The notes: generated by a model not told the origin, from the sequence alone. DNA of 64,000 bases from Roseovarius albus (GCF_900172335.1 NZ_FWFX01000004.1:124001-188000), one strand, 5' to 3'; counted from the first letter of the stretch, positions 1-11,631 are shown. Numbers and translations: made by a program.

Positions 1-131
1 CCGCCGACCTTGCTGGTGGCCTCGAGCAGGATGACATCTAAGCCAAAGCGGCCCGCAGCAACAGCCGCGCCAAAGCCTGCGGTGCCGCCGCCGATGATCA
101 GAACATCCGTGTGCTCGACCCGTGCATTCAT
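1..131 (-). CDS. FAD-dependent oxidoreductase, N-terminal fragment (runs off the left edge)
   Basis: Only the first 43 codons are inside the window, starting at an ATG at 131 on the minus strand. After a short polar leader the translation reads TDVLIIGGGTAGFGAAVAAG, a Rossmann dinucleotide-binding turn (GxGxxG type), followed by a hydrophobic strand ending in an acidic residue (LLEATSKVGG), the usual ribose-binding Glu and second glycine motif of FAD flavoproteins. That supports an FAD-dependent oxidoreductase. The substrate cannot be judged because the rest lies outside. It follows the DUF427 gene by 9 bases on the same strand, so the two are probably cotranscribed. Confidence 0.8.
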   Translation of the reverse strand, partial: MNARVEHTDVLIIGGGTAGFGAAVAAGRFGLDVILLEATSKVG

Positions 132-140
132 TGGGTGGGT

Positions 141-482
141 TCAGACCCGTTCGACGGTGACGTCGTCGTTGGTATAAAAGGCGAGATAACCTTTGATATC
201 GGTTGCGCCATCGGTAGGGGCCTCGTAGCTCCAGCCTGCGTTGTCGATGGTTTTGCTTTTGGTGACGATGGAATAATAGCTCGCATCGCCCTTGCGCGGG
301 CAGAAGCTGGTACGGTCGCTCTCATCAAGAAAGGCCATCGCGATGTCGGAGCGGGGAAAGTAAATCACATCATCATGACCAGATTCAGACAGGGCCAGTG
401 CGTTTTTGCTTTCGGCGAGGACGGCCCCGCCTGCGCGGACGGTCCATGTGCCCGAGGCTTTTCTGATCTTGATATCTGGCAT
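141..482 (-). CDS. DUF427 domain-containing protein
   Basis: A 113-residue protein that matches the DUF427 family in length and signature: the FCPRKGDASYY segment near residues 61-71 and the WSYEAP...IKGYLAFY segment near 84-104 are the conserved blocks of that family. The biochemical role of the family is not established. There is no signal peptide or membrane segment, so it should be cytosolic. The ATG at 482 is preceded by AAGGGA seven bases upstream. It sits between the aminopeptidase P gene (60-base gap) and a flavoprotein gene (9-base gap), which suggests a three-gene minus-strand operon. Confidence 0.9.
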   Translation of the reverse strand: MPDIKIRKASGTWTVRAGGAVLAESKNALALSESGHDDVIYFPRSDIAMAFLDESDRTSFCPRKGDASYYSIVTKSKTIDNAGWSYEAPTDGATDIKGYLAFYTNDDVTVERV

Positions 483-542
483 GTGTAAATCCCTTGTTGG
501 TCGTGTCTGCGTGTTTTTGCAGTTTTTTGTAACAGATTTGTC

Positions 543-2345
543 TTACACGGGCTGGGTGGCTTGTTCCAGCCATCGCGCGGTTTCTTTGTCAAGAAGCGGC
601 GTGATCTTGTCGCGGCAAGTCTGATGATAGGTGTTGAGCCAGTCGCGTTCAGGTTGGCTGAGCATGTACACATTGATCAGCCGCGTGTTGATGGGCACAA
701 AATTGAGCGTCTCGAAACACAGCTTGTTGGACTGATCGCCGCCGGGCAGGGTGTCTGCGGGGGTGACGACCACAAGGTTTTCGATGCGGATACCGAAGGC
801 CCCTTCGCGGTAGTAACCGGGTTCATTCGAGACGATCATGCCGGGTTCAAATGGGACATGGCTGATTTTGGACAGGCGCTGTGGCCCCTCGTGCACGCAG
901 AGGTGCACGCCCACGCCGTGGCCGGTGCCGTGGTTATAGTCCTGATCGGCGAGCCAAAGCGGGTAACGGGCGATGGCATCAAGATCGCGACCAGCAAGAC
1001 CGGCAGGCCATCGCAGGCGGGAAATGGCGATCATGCCCTGCAAGACGCGGGTATAGGCCTGTTTTTCATCGTCTCCGATGTCACCAACAGGAAGGGTGCG
1101 GGTGATGTCAGTCGTGCCATCAAGGTATTGGCCGCCACCATCAAGAACCAGCAGTTCGCCGTCTTGCAAGGTACGGTTCGAGCTGTGGCTGACCCGGTAG
1201 TGTGACATGGCCCCATGCGGCCCGGTGCCGGCAATGGTATCAAAGCTGATGTCGAGCAGTTTACCGCTGGCCGAGCGGTAGGATTCAACCTTGGTGACGA
1301 CGTCAATCTCGGTGATCGTGCCGGGGGCTTGTTGGTCATACCAATGCAGGAACTGGCACATGGCGACGGCATCGCGCAGGTGAGCGGTGCGGGTGGCCTG
1401 AATTTCGGCGCTTGTTTTGCGGGCCTTGGGCAGAACGCAAGGGTCTTGAGCAAAGACGTACGGCACGTCCGAGGCTTCGAGCTGCTGCACCACCCACAAA
1501 GGTGCGCTGGTGTCATCCACACGAACAGGGCCAGTCAGGCTGCGCAGGGCCGGGCCAAAGGCATGGGGCGGGCGAATGGTGATGTTGGCCCCGAGGTGGG
1601 CTTTGACCGCGTCGTCCAGTTTTTCGTCATCGATGAACAGCGTGAGATGCCCGGTGTCATGCAAAATAGCAAAGGCATGGGCCACAGGATTGCGGGGGAT
1701 GTCGCGGCCGCGGATGTTGAGAAGCCATGCGATGGAGTCGGGCAGGGAAAGGACAGCGGATTCGTGACCAGCTGTTTTGAGATCATCAGCCAGACGCGCG
1801 CGTTTGTCAGTGTGGGGGTCGCCGGCAAGCTCATCAGGATAAACCGAGACGGAGCCTTGCGGCGGAGCAGGCTGATCGGCCCAAATACGATCAATCAGGT
1901 TTTCATGCGCTTTGAGGCTGATGGCGCTGCCTTCAAGCCCTTTCTCGATCGTTTTGATCTGCGACGGTGTGTAATGTAGGGGATCGTAACCAACGGTGCC
2001 ACCGTCGGGCAGCTGCGCGCGTAGCCAGCCAGCGGGCAGGGTGGCGGGCCAGTCAACCGGGGTGAAATGATCGGTATCCACCTGCATTTTGACCTGCACA
2101 GTGTAGCGCCCATCGATAAAGACACCCGCAATATCGGCGAGTGCGATGCAGAAACCTGCGGAACCGGTAAAGCCGGTGAGGTAGGCCAGTCGTTCATCAC
2201 AGGCGGCGACATATTCGCCTTGATGGGCGTCTGCACGGGGGATCATAAAGCCGCTTAGGCCATCTTTGGCCATCTCGGTGCGTAACTCCGCAAGACGGGG
2301 GGGGCCTTGTTCCGGGCTGGCGGTGTCATCGAAGGTCTGGAACAT
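543..2345 (-). CDS. Xaa-Pro aminopeptidase (aminopeptidase P, M24B), three-domain form
   Basis: A 600-residue metallopeptidase expected to release N-terminal residues that precede proline. Two creatinase-like N-terminal domains (about 1-310) are followed by the pita-bread catalytic domain. Metal-binding motifs are visible: LDGGGQYLDGTTDITRT (first Asp ligands), GTGHGVGVHLCVHEGP (His) and EPGYYREGAFGIRIEN (Glu). The roughly 600-residue length is that of the three-domain eukaryote-like aminopeptidase P found in alphaproteobacteria rather than the 440-residue E. coli PepP. There is no signal peptide, so it is cytosolic. The ATG at 2345 has AAGGGG eight bases upstream. It is first in a probable operon with the DUF427 and flavoprotein genes. 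Confidence 0.95.
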   Translation of the reverse strand: MFQTFDDTASPEQGPPRLAELRTEMAKDGLSGFMIPRADAHQGEYVAACDERLAYLTGFTGSAGFCIALADIAGVFIDGRYTVQVKMQVDTDHFTPVDWPATLPAGWLRAQLPDGGTVGYDPLHYTPSQIKTIEKGLEGSAISLKAHENLIDRIWADQPAPPQGSVSVYPDELAGDPHTDKRARLADDLKTAGHESAVLSLPDSIAWLLNIRGRDIPRNPVAHAFAILHDTGHLTLFIDDEKLDDAVKAHLGANITIRPPHAFGPALRSLTGPVRVDDTSAPLWVVQQLEASDVPYVFAQDPCVLPKARKTSAEIQATRTAHLRDAVAMCQFLHWYDQQAPGTITEIDVVTKVESYRSASGKLLDISFDTIAGTGPHGAMSHYRVSHSSNRTLQDGELLVLDGGGQYLDGTTDITRTLPVGDIGDDEKQAYTRVLQGMIAISRLRWPAGLAGRDLDAIARYPLWLADQDYNHGTGHGVGVHLCVHEGPQRLSKISHVPFEPGMIVSNEPGYYREGAFGIRIENLVVVTPADTLPGGDQSNKLCFETLNFVPINTRLINVYMLSQPERDWLNTYHQTCRDKITPLLDKETARWLEQATQPV

Positions 2346-2519
2346 GGTGATCCCCTTGGTCTGTGTACTGGGCGTACCGTGCTCAGACGGTGAAGAAATG
2401 TCCAGAGGGGAAAATGTACCACGGCGGCGTTATGAGTGGGTGGTCGGGGCCGCCATTTGGGCGGGTTTCGGAAATGTGATAAACAGGCATTTATTGAAAA
2501 TGAGCATGTGAGACTTGTT

Positions 2520-3299
2520 ATGGCATCCATGGAATATGACGAAAGCTTCGCAGAGCGGCTCGAAGCGGTTTATCTTGGGCCGGATGTGGTGGCTCAACGC
2601 GAAGATACTTTGAGGCGGCTTGCAGTCGCAGCTGGCGAAAACGTTCTGGATATCGGCAGCGGGCCAGGGTTTCTGGCGGCGGATCTAGGCAAGGCCAGCG
2701 GTCCAACGGGTCAGGTGGTCGGGGTGGATGTTTCCGAGCAGATGGTTGAGCGTGCGAGGGCGAGAAACACTGACGCTTGGGTGTCTTACGAGGTGGCAGA
2801 TGCAACGGCTTTGCCTTTTGAGGATGAAAGTTTTGATGTCGTCGTCAGCACGCAAGTCGCAGAATATGTGCCGGACATTAAGGCCTTTTGTTCAGAGGTT
2901 TATCGCGTGCTCAAACGCGGCGGGCGCGGATTGATATTGGCAACCGACTGGGATGCGGTCTGCTGGCACAGTGAAAACCCGGAACGTATGAAACGTGTAT
3001 TAGAGGCCTTTGCCCCGCATTGCGCCGATAGCCGCCTTCCCAGAACATTGGCCGCGCGGCTGCGTCAGGCAGGGCTGCAAGTAGAGGATGTCAGCTATTT
3101 TCCGATCATCAATCTGGACCGTTATGAGGGGTGTTATAGTGCGATGATCGTGCCCTTCTTCACCGCCTATATCGGTGGGCAAGGCACGGTGCCACAAGAA
3201 GAGCTGGAAGACTGGGCTGCTGAACAAGTCGCACTGAACGATCGTGGAGAGCATTTCTTTTCATCAGGGCGGTTTAGTTTTGAAGTTTCTAAACCGTAG
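2520..3299 (+). CDS. Class I SAM-dependent methyltransferase (UbiE/ArsM-like fold)
   Basis: A 259-residue Rossmann-fold methyltransferase. The glycine-rich SAM motif is VLDIGSGPGFLAADLG, followed by VVGVDVSEQMVERAR (acidic residue at the end of strand 2), ALPFEDESFDVVVS (motif II) and LKRGGRGLILA (motif III). The ATG at 2520 gives MASMEYDESFAERL. The frame is open further upstream, but this start places the protein at the usual family length; an ATG at 2529 is also possible. The substrate is not evident from sequence. It stands alone, divergent from the aminopeptidase gene and convergent with cobT. Confidence 0.85.
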   Translation: MASMEYDESFAERLEAVYLGPDVVAQREDTLRRLAVAAGENVLDIGSGPGFLAADLGKASGPTGQVVGVDVSEQMVERARARNTDAWVSYEVADATALPFEDESFDVVVSTQVAEYVPDIKAFCSEVYRVLKRGGRGLILATDWDAVCWHSENPERMKRVLEAFAPHCADSRLPRTLAARLRQAGLQVEDVSYFPIINLDRYEGCYSAMIVPFFTAYIGGQGTVPQEELEDWAAEQVALNDRGEHFFSSGRFSFEVSKP

Positions 3300-3351
3300 G
3301 CGTCAAAAATAGCTTATTTGGCAATCTAAATCCGATTTTTTCAAAATGCCG

Positions 3352-5229
3352 TTAACCCGCGCGTCTGATGCCCATGACACGGGCTCGGGCGCGGGGGTCG
3401 CTGTCAAAGAGCGCGGCGAGTTGTTCGGTCATGGCCCCGGCCAATTGTTCGGCGTCGGTGATGGTAACGGCGCGTTGATAGTAGCGGGTCACGTCATGGC
3501 CGATACCGATGGCGAGCAGCTCGACCTGCTTGCGTTTTTCTACCATTGCGATGACGTCGCGCAGGTGTTTTTCCAAATAATTCGCGGGGTTAACCGACAA
3601 AGTGCTATCATCGACAGGCGCGCCGTCTGAGATGACCATCAGGATTTTGCGGGCCTCGCGGCGGGCCACGGTGCGACGGTGTGCCCATTCCAGTGCCTCG
3701 CCGTCGATGTTTTCCTTGAGCAGGCCTTCTTTCATCATTAGGCCCAGATTGGCGCGATTGCGGCGCATCGGCGCGTCAGCCGCCTTGTAGATGATGTGGC
3801 GCAGATCGTTGAGACGACCGGGCAGTTGCGGGCGGCCTTCGTTCAGCCAGTTCTCACGGCTTTGGCCACCTTTCCAAGCGCGGGTGGTGAAGCCCAGGAT
3901 TTCCACCTTGACGTTGCAACGCTCAAGCGTGCGCGCAAGAACGTCAGCGCAGATTGCAGCAATCGAGATTGGGCGTCCGCGCATGGAGCCGGAATTATCG
4001 AGTAGCAGCGTCACCACGGTGTCGCGGAATTCGGTGTCTTTTTCGACCTTGAAGGACAGCGGCGTCGTGGGGTTGGCGACCACGCGGGCAAGGCGGCCTG
4101 CGTCAAGAATGCCTTCCTCGCGGTCAAACTCCCAACTGCGATTTTGCTGGGCTTGTAGGCGACGTTGCAGTTTGTTGGCCAAACGGCTGACCGCACCTTT
4201 CAGGGGTTCGAGTTGCTGATCAAGGTAGGCGCGCAGGCGCTCCAGCTCGGCCTGTTCGGCCAGATCAATGGCGTGAATTTCTTCATCAAATTCAGTCGTA
4301 TAGACGTTATATTCAGGGTCTGCGTCTGAGATCGGCTGTTGGGCCGGGGGCTCGAGCGGGGCTTCGCCTTCGGGCAGTTCCTGCTCTTCACCTTCTTCCT
4401 GTTCGGCCATCTCGTCCAGACTGACCTGCGCCTGCGACTGATCTTGCTGCTCTTCCTGGCTTTGCTCAGGGTCGGCGTCGGCTTCCTCTTCCTCGCCTTC
4501 ATCCTCGCCAGTGCTATCAGGATCTTCTTGATCGTCACTGTCTTCCTCGGCCTCGTCCTGCTGATCTTCATCCAGTGCATCAGGGTCATCGCCCAGCTGA
4601 TCGCCGTAACCCAGATCGTCGATAATTTGACGGGCGAATTTGGCAAATTCAGTTTGATTTGAAAGCTTTGCCTGCAAATCTTCAAGTGTACCGCCCGCCT
4701 GATCTTCGATGAACCCTTGCCACAGCTCCATCACGTTTTGGGCCGCTGGCGGGAGGTCGCGGCCGGTGGCCAGATGGCGGATCAGATAGCCAGCGGCGAC
4801 CGGCAATGGGGCATCAGAGGCTTCACGGATCTGGTCATAGCCGCGGCGCTGCGCTTCGGCCCCGATTTTAGCGTCGATATTGCCTGCGGTGCCGGGCATG
4901 TGACGCGCGCCCAGCGCTTCGCAGCGGGCGGTTTCCATCGCGTCATACAGCTCGCGCGCCATTTCACCGGGGGGCGAATAGCGGGCGTCGAGACGGTTGT
5001 CGTGGTACTTGTGCTTGAGCGCCAGCGCATCAGCGGTACCACGGGCTTGCAGAACCTCTTCGCGGTGCATGCGGCGGCTGACCTGCGGCAGGCGCATCGC
5101 ATCGCCAGACACGCCCGAAGGGTCAACGGTATAGGTGATCGTCAGGTCGCTGTTGTCGGCCATGACCTTGGTGGCCTCGGCCAAGGCTTTCTTGAACGGA
5201 TCAGCGGGGCTATCAGATGGTTTTCTCAT
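3352..5229 (-). CDS. cobT: Cobaltochelatase subunit CobT
   Basis: A 625-residue subunit of the ATP-dependent aerobic cobaltochelatase (CobN-CobS-CobT), which inserts Co2+ into hydrogenobyrinic acid a,c-diamide in cobalamin synthesis. A helical N-terminal part is followed by a very acidic linker of Asp/Glu/Gln runs (about residues 210-300) and a C-terminal von Willebrand A domain with a MIDAS motif, [14 protein letters not shown] (DxSxS). This organisation is characteristic of CobT. The frame reaches a TTG at 5253 inside the upstream glycosyltransferase gene, but the ATG at 5229, 11 bases after that gene's stop and with GGA seven bases upstream, is preferred. CobS is encoded nearby; CobN is not in the window. 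Confidence 0.96.
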   Translation of the reverse strand: MRKPSDSPADPFKKALAEATKVMADNSDLTITYTVDPSGVSGDAMRLPQVSRRMHREEVLQARGTADALALKHKYHDNRLDARYSPPGEMARELYDAMETARCEALGARHMPGTAGNIDAKIGAEAQRRGYDQIREASDAPLPVAAGYLIRHLATGRDLPPAAQNVMELWQGFIEDQAGGTLEDLQAKLSNQTEFAKFARQIIDDLGYGDQLGDDPDALDEDQQDEAEEDSDDQEDPDSTGEDEGEEEEADADPEQSQEEQQDQSQAQVSLDEMAEQEEGEEQELPEGEAPLEPPAQQPISDADPEYNVYTTEFDEEIHAIDLAEQAELERLRAYLDQQLEPLKGAVSRLANKLQRRLQAQQNRSWEFDREEGILDAGRLARVVANPTTPLSFKVEKDTEFRDTVVTLLLDNSGSMRGRPISIAAICADVLARTLERCNVKVEILGFTTRAWKGGQSRENWLNEGRPQLPGRLNDLRHIIYKAADAPMRRNRANLGLMMKEGLLKENIDGEALEWAHRRTVARREARKILMVISDGAPVDDSTLSVNPANYLEKHLRDVIAMVEKRKQVELLAIGIGHDVTRYYQRAVTITDAEQLAGAMTEQLAALFDSDPRARARVMGIRRAG

Positions 5230-5240
5230 GGTCGGATCCG

Positions 5241-6683
5241 TTACGTGTTGCAACCTTCAGGTAGATCATATCTGTAGGTTTTACAGTAGTCTTGCAAGAG
5301 TTTTGCGGCTTTGGCGCTAAGGCTTGACCAATCTGGCGTGGTCTCGGGTGCGTTGGGCTGCGCTTGAGAGGTAATCGCGCCTTCATTCACCTCATAGCCT
5401 TCGGATTTGAGATAGACGAGCAGATCGGGTGCGTCTTGTTCGATCCGGCAGGTGAAGGCAGGGTTCTGGTCGCGAATGATCTGGCTCCACAGGCAAAGCG
5501 AGGCCACGGCGCGGTCTGCGCCAGTTTCGAAATCGTTCAGATCGGTGCCGGTCAGACGCAGGATGTGATCGCGCAGGAAGCTCTGGTTTTCCGCGTTGAG
5601 GTTCAAGATGTCCGATACGGCTGTTTTCGGGTCTTGAACCGCCTGAATCAGGTGCTTCCAATGAAGAGCACGACGGGTGCGGGCGATTGGATCGTCTGAA
5701 TTGGGGTTTTCGTGCGCTTCTACCGCAAGCGCGCTGCTGCTGAGACCGTCGTACCCATCTTGTTCAAAGCCTATCTCTAGACCAGCGGTTTGTAACATCT
5801 GTGCAAGGGACTCAGCTCCTGCGTTCGGGTGTGAGACGCACAGGATAGGGCGGCTGTAGATCCGTTTGATGTGTTGGCGCAGGCGTTGGTGGTGGGCCTC
5901 GATCTCTTCCTTAGTGCCATGGGCCTTGAGATGCTCAAGGTGGTTTTCCTTGGGATGAATGTGAGAATCCAGGCTGCCAGTGGACCATGACAGATCGGTG
6001 GCGATTGGGGGCAGGAGGGTGAGGGCCTGACCGGGTTTGGGGGCGTTTTGATGCAGGTGAACATCTGATGTGGTGTTCACGCCGTCAAACTCGGCCACGA
6101 CCTGTGCGGCAAAGGCGGGGGTCATGGCGTAGCAGTAGTTCGACATGCGCACGTCATCGATCAGACGGAAGCGGCGCCATTTGCTGTGCTCCTCCGAGTG
6201 GGGCGAGCTGAGGCGCAGGAGTTTTGGCGTGGTTGGGGAAAAATCCAGTGTGCCCTTGGTGATGCGGTGCTTGAGCTTCTTGAGAATGCGCGGGGCCCAG
6301 GGGTGCAGGATGATGTCATCTTCCATCACCAAGGCGGGGCTGTTGCTGGCCGAAATTTTGCGCCAGATGGAAAGAAATCCTGCGAAATTAGCCACTTGGG
6401 GCGGGATTAGCGCGTTGTTGAAACACTTGCAGCGCTCTTGACCACAGCGAAAGCAGGGCGGGAATTGAAAGACCTGACCGGTGTCAAAGAGCGCCTGCAC
6501 CTCTGGCGCGTCGGGGCCGTAGCCGTCGTGCCATTCAAAATTGGTGATGCCGAATTCGGCCAGATGTTTGGGCAGACGTTCGCGCCGCTCAATTGCAGAA
6601 GGCAGGCTGAGGATATAGATCTTGTCAACCAGCCCCGAAAAGATGCCGAGACCGTCCAATGTTTGGTGGTTGTGTCCGGTCAT
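5241..6683 (-). CDS. GT25-family glycosyltransferase fused to a degenerate sulfotransferase-like domain
   Basis: A 480-residue protein in two parts. Residues 19-235 look like glycosyltransferase family 25 (LPS-type): [17 protein letters not shown] near the N-terminus and the metal-binding [10 protein letters not shown] motif with EDD at 121-123. A Cx2Cx4CxC cluster (C77, C80, C85, C87) sits between them and could bind zinc. Residues 278-430 resemble the PAPS-sulfotransferase-like proteins common in Roseobacters ([14 protein letters not shown], then [18 protein letters not shown]), but the P-loop lacks the expected basic and Gly-Thr/Ser residues, so catalysis by that domain is doubtful. AAGG lies seven bases before the ATG. 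The gene is 11 bases upstream of cobT, with no obvious link to cobalamin. Confidence 0.8.
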   Translation of the reverse strand: MTGHNHQTLDGLGIFSGLVDKIYILSLPSAIERRERLPKHLAEFGITNFEWHDGYGPDAPEVQALFDTGQVFQFPPCFRCGQERCKCFNNALIPPQVANFAGFLSIWRKISASNSPALVMEDDIILHPWAPRILKKLKHRITKGTLDFSPTTPKLLRLSSPHSEEHSKWRRFRLIDDVRMSNYCYAMTPAFAAQVVAEFDGVNTTSDVHLHQNAPKPGQALTLLPPIATDLSWSTGSLDSHIHPKENHLEHLKAHGTKEEIEAHHQRLRQHIKRIYSRPILCVSHPNAGAESLAQMLQTAGLEIGFEQDGYDGLSSSALAVEAHENPNSDDPIARTRRALHWKHLIQAVQDPKTAVSDILNLNAENQSFLRDHILRLTGTDLNDFETGADRAVASLCLWSQIIRDQNPAFTCRIEQDAPDLLVYLKSEGYEVNEGAITSQAQPNAPETTPDWSSLSAKAAKLLQDYCKTYRYDLPEGCNT

Positions 6684-6760
6684 GCTGGAGCCTTGTCAAA
6701 ATATGGATAGAACTGATCGAGGTCCAATCGACTGAATGCGTTCAGTTTGCATTCTTGCTT

Positions 6761-6805
6761 TGAAAAAGGAAAAGAGCAGAATTTCCAATGACATGTTCTG
6801 CTCTT
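6761..6805 (-). terminator. Intrinsic terminator after cobS
   Basis: Arms AAGAGCAGAA (6772-6781) and TTCTGCTCTT (6796-6805) form a perfect 10-bp stem. On the minus strand the stem is followed by a T-rich tail (TTTTCCTTTTTC, down to about 6761). It begins 8 bases past the cobS stop, so it should end the J-domain/cobS transcript and leave the glycosyltransferase-cobT pair with its own promoter. Confidence 0.75.
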
Positions 6806-6813
6806 CTCATTCA

Positions 6814-7800
6814 TTAACCCATGCTCATGCTGGCGGCGCTTTCGGGCAGTTCCTCGTCGAAGCAGCGCTGATAGAACTCGGCCACGGTCTGGCGTTCCAG
6901 TTCATCACATTTGTTGAGGAAGCTCAGGCGGAAGGCATAGCCAACATCACGGAAGATATGGGTGTTTTGTGCCCAGTTGATCACGGTCCGAGGGCTCATC
7001 ACGGTGGACAGGTCGCCGTTCATAAACGCGGTCCGGGTCAGATCGGCGACAGTAACCATCTGGCTGATGGTGTCGCGGCCTTCGGCGGTGTTGAACAGCG
7101 GCGCTTTGGATAGCACGATATTGGTTTCGGCGTCGTGGCTGAGGTAGTTCAGCGTCGCAACCAGTGACCAACGGTCCATCTGGGCTTGGTTGATCTGTTG
7201 CGTGCCGTGATACAGCCCGGTGGTGTCACCCAGACCAACGGTGTTGGCGGTGGCAAACAGGCGGAAGTTTGGGTTTGGCGTGATGATCTCGTTCTGATCC
7301 ATCAAGGTCAGTTTGCCGTCGGTTTCCAGAACCCGCTGGATCACGAACATCACGTCGGCGCGGCCGGCATCGTATTCGTCAAACACAATAGCCACAGGGT
7401 TGCGCAGGGCCCAGGGCAGGATGCCCTCGTGGAACTCAGTCACCTGCTTGCCATCGCGCAGTTTGATCGCGTCTTTACCGATCAGGTCGATCCGGCTGAT
7501 GTGGCTGTCGAGGTTGACGCGCACACAGGGCCAGTTGAGGCGGGCAGCGACCTGCTCAATATGAGTTGATTTGCCTGTGCCGTGGTAGCCTTGGACCATG
7601 ACGCGGCGGTTATGGGAAAACCCAGCCAGAATCGCGAGGGTGGTGTCTGGGTCGAACTTATAAGTCGCGTCAATTTCCGGCACGCGATCGGAAGGCTCGG
7701 CAAAGCCTTTGATCGTCATATCAGTATCAATTCCAAACACTTCGCGGACGGAAATCTCTTCGGTCGGTTTCGCGTTCATATCCAAGCTTCCGTCAGCCAT
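6814..7800 (-). CDS. cobS: Cobaltochelatase subunit CobS (AAA+ ATPase)
   Basis: A 328-residue AAA+ ATPase that powers cobalt insertion with CobT and CobN. The Walker A motif is [15 protein letters not shown], the Walker B motif is [14 protein letters not shown], and sensor 1 is [11 protein letters not shown]. The highly conserved CobS segments [18 protein letters not shown] and [12 protein letters not shown] are present, and the length is normal. The ATG at 7800 has AAGGG seven bases upstream; an internal Met (MNAKPTEE, at 7779) is a possible alternative. It lies 172 bases downstream of a J-domain gene, an arrangement I recognise as common in Rhodobacteraceae, and is followed by an intrinsic terminator. 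Confidence 0.97.
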   Translation of the reverse strand: MADGSLDMNAKPTEEISVREVFGIDTDMTIKGFAEPSDRVPEIDATYKFDPDTTLAILAGFSHNRRVMVQGYHGTGKSTHIEQVAARLNWPCVRVNLDSHISRIDLIGKDAIKLRDGKQVTEFHEGILPWALRNPVAIVFDEYDAGRADVMFVIQRVLETDGKLTLMDQNEIITPNPNFRLFATANTVGLGDTTGLYHGTQQINQAQMDRWSLVATLNYLSHDAETNIVLSKAPLFNTAEGRDTISQMVTVADLTRTAFMNGDLSTVMSPRTVINWAQNTHIFRDVGYAFRLSFLNKCDELERQTVAEFYQRCFDEELPESAASMSMG

Positions 7801-7972
7801 TTCAGACCCTTCTCAAAACATGTGTAGGCAATTCAAGATGTGGTGCAACAAATTGACCAAAAGGACAAGGGGAATGAGGGGATTTCCTGATCATATGAAC
7901 GATAGATCTATAAGGCCAGATTGTACGCCAACCCAGCCCAGCGCCACCAATTAGATCAACGAAGTAAATATC

Positions 7973-8599
7973 CTACTTAAAACTCTTGCTCTGTTTGATC
8001 TGATCCCAGGCCCAGACGGCTTCTTGGAGCTGTTCTTCCTGAGAACGGTCGCCGCCGTTCATGTCGGGGTGCAGGACCTTGATCAATTTCTTGTAAGCCT
8101 TGCGGATCTCAGCCTTGGTCCAGTTGTCTTGTGCTTCAAGAATATCCAAAGCGCGGCGCTCTGTCGGAGGCAGTTTGCGGGTGCCACCGGGTTTGTTGCG
8201 GCCGTGGTTTTGCGTGGCGTTGCCGCCCAACACCTGATGCGGGTCTTCGATACCCAGACGTGCCCAGGCACGGGCTTCGGGGTCCGAGAAGGATTTGGTT
8301 TCGCGTTCCCAAACTTTATCCTTAGACATCTGGGCGTTCATCTCAGCCTCGGTCGTGCCGTCGAAGAAGTTCCATTTCAAGTTATATTCGCGGATGTGCT
8401 CCTTGCAGAACCAGAAAAATTCATCCAGCACATCGGGCGCCTTGGGTGCTCGATAGAGGCCCGGCTCATTGCAGCCTTCATGTTCGCAAACCCGGGTCGA
8501 GGTTGTGGATTCGCCGGACATTCCCCGACGCCCACGCGGGTTTTTCTTCTTGGCCGTTGAGACGGACATATCGAAACCGAACGGATCTGATTTGCTCAT
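7973..8599 (-). CDS. J-domain (DnaJ-class) molecular chaperone-like protein
   Basis: A 208-residue protein with its J domain at the extreme C-terminus: helix II plus the HPD tripeptide in YKKLIKVLHPDMNGGDRSQEE, which stimulates DnaK ATPase in this family. The N-terminal half has a lysine/arginine-rich stretch (KKKNPRGRRG) and CEHEGCNEPGLYRAPKAP, a Cys-containing segment found in this alphaproteobacterial group. There is no zinc-finger repeat region, so it is not DnaJ itself. The frame is open to 8746, but the ATG at 8599 (MSKSDPFGF) has AAAGG eight bases upstream and gives the expected length. It is divergent from guaB and lies upstream of cobS; a role in chelatase assembly would be inference only. 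Confidence 0.88.
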   Translation of the reverse strand: MSKSDPFGFDMSVSTAKKKNPRGRRGMSGESTTSTRVCEHEGCNEPGLYRAPKAPDVLDEFFWFCKEHIREYNLKWNFFDGTTEAEMNAQMSKDKVWERETKSFSDPEARAWARLGIEDPHQVLGGNATQNHGRNKPGGTRKLPPTERRALDILEAQDNWTKAEIRKAYKKLIKVLHPDMNGGDRSQEEQLQEAVWAWDQIKQSKSFK

Positions 8600-10353
<1,754 letters not shown>

Positions 10354-10354
<1 letters not shown>

Positions 10355-11535
10355 TGACACCGGCGGCGCGGGTTCAGACCGCGATTGAACTTCTGGATGA
10401 AATTCAGGCGGGGGCTCCGGCTGAGAAGGTGCTGACCGGTTGGGCACGTCGTAGCCGGTTTGCCGGGTCCAAAGATCGGGCCGCGATACGCGATCATGTA
10501 TTCGATGTGTTACGGCAAAAAAACAGCGCGGCCCAGTTGGGGGGCGGACAGTCCGGTCGAGCGCTCATGATTGGGCTTTTACGCCTGCAAGGCATAGATC
10601 TGGAGACGGTGTTTACCGGCGCCAATTATGCGCCAGCCGCCTTGAATGACGCTGAAACTGACGCTGCGCGTGTCAACCCGAACAGGCCCAGCGCAATCGA
10701 TCTGCCAGATTGGATCGTGCCGCCGATGCAAGCTGCGCTTGGGGATGAATTTGGAGAAACCGCACGTCTGTTGGCACAACGTGCGCCAGTCTGTCTGCGG
10801 GTCAACCTGCAAAAGACAGGCGTGTCTTCTGCCGTATCGGCGCTTGCGGATGAAGGGATTTCGGCTCGGGCTTCAGCGCTTTCCCCGACCGCTTTGATCG
10901 TGGAAGAAGGCGCGCGAAGTGTCGCTGGGTCCGGGGCTTACCGTGACGGCTGGGTTGAATTGCAGGACGCGGCGAGTCAGTCGGCTATGGATCTTTTACC
11001 CCTAGAGCCAGACATGCGTGTGCTGGACTATTGTGCCGGAGGCGGGGGCAAGACTCTGGCGATGGCCGGACGGGTCAAAGCCCGGTATTTTGCACATGAT
11101 GCGAATGCGGCGCGATTGAGCGACCTGCCAGAGCGCGCGGCTCGGGCCGGAGTTGACGTGAAGATCGTAACGCAGCAGCAATTGCGCAGCCAGACTTTTG
11201 ATTTGGTGCTTTGTGACGTTCCGTGTTCGGGCAGTGGGACCTGGCGCCGAACGCCAGGTGCAAAATGGCGCTTTTCACCCGATGATTTAGCCGAGTTGAT
11301 AGAAGTGCAGGCTGAGATATTGGATAAAGTTGCAATGCTGGTCCGTCCTGGTGGAAATTTGGTCTATGCAACGTGTTCCGTGCTTCAGAGTGAAAATGAA
11401 GAGCAGATTGCGCAGTTCTTGCAGGCTCAAAACGATTGGCGGATCGTGAACCAAAAACGGTGGCCTGTTCAGGCTGATGGGGACGGATTTTTCTGCGCTA
11501 TCTTGCAAAAGATAACGAAATTTGAAGCGTTTTAG
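10354..11535 (+). CDS. RsmB/NOP-family 16S rRNA (cytosine-C5) methyltransferase
   Basis: A 393-residue SAM-dependent RNA m5C methyltransferase of the RsmB/NOL1/NOP2 family. The N-terminal about 70 residues (AIELLDEIQAG...KDRAAIRDHVFDVLR) resemble the NusB-like RNA-binding extension. The catalytic domain has VLDYCAGGGGKTLAMAG (SAM binding), DVPCSGSGTWRRTP (motif IV Cys) and YATCSVLQSENEEQ (motif VI catalytic Cys). Both cysteines required by the two-Cys mechanism are there. The start ATG shares a base with the guaB stop. The exact target cytosine is not decidable from sequence; C967-type activity (RsmB) is the best guess. Confidence 0.92.
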
Positions 11536-11579
11536 TGCTTAGCCGGTAACCTGCCATTAACATCTAACCCGACATATTG

Positions 11580-11600
11580 CCCCAAGGTTATACCTTGGGG
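11580..11600. promoter_or_regulatory. Perfect inverted repeat just upstream of cckA
   Basis: Arms CCCCAAGGT (11580-11588) and ACCTTGGGG (11592-11600) are perfect 9-base reverse complements separated by three bases (TAT). No T-run follows on the plus strand, so it does not look like a terminator. Size and symmetry fit an operator for a dimeric DNA-binding protein, and it overlaps the candidate cckA -35 box. Confidence 0.5.
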
Positions 11601-11624
11601 AAAAGTCGTAGCTGTGCATACAAT
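11595..11624 (+). promoter_or_regulatory. Candidate cckA promoter
   Basis: TTGGGG (11595-11600) as -35, an 18-base spacer and TACAAT (11619-11624) as -10. Initiation about seven bases further would fall on the ATG at 11632, so the mRNA could be leaderless. This rests on consensus matching only. Confidence 0.35.
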
Positions 11625-11631
11625 TGTGTTG

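Noticed and set aside
1215..1979. Plus-strand frame of 254 codons within the aminopeptidase P gene
   Set aside because: Antisense shadow of the peptidase coding sequence; translation shows no family features.
4339..4662. Hydrophobic plus-strand frame of 107 codons opposite cobT
   Set aside because: It is the complement of the Asp/Glu-rich linker of CobT, whose codons read as Leu/Phe/Val on the other strand. No Shine-Dalgarno; an artefact of that composition.
7874..7954. Short plus-strand frame with a GGGGA upstream, between cobS and the J-domain gene
   Set aside because: Encodes a 26-residue peptide with no features, and lies between two same-direction minus-strand genes; likely chance.
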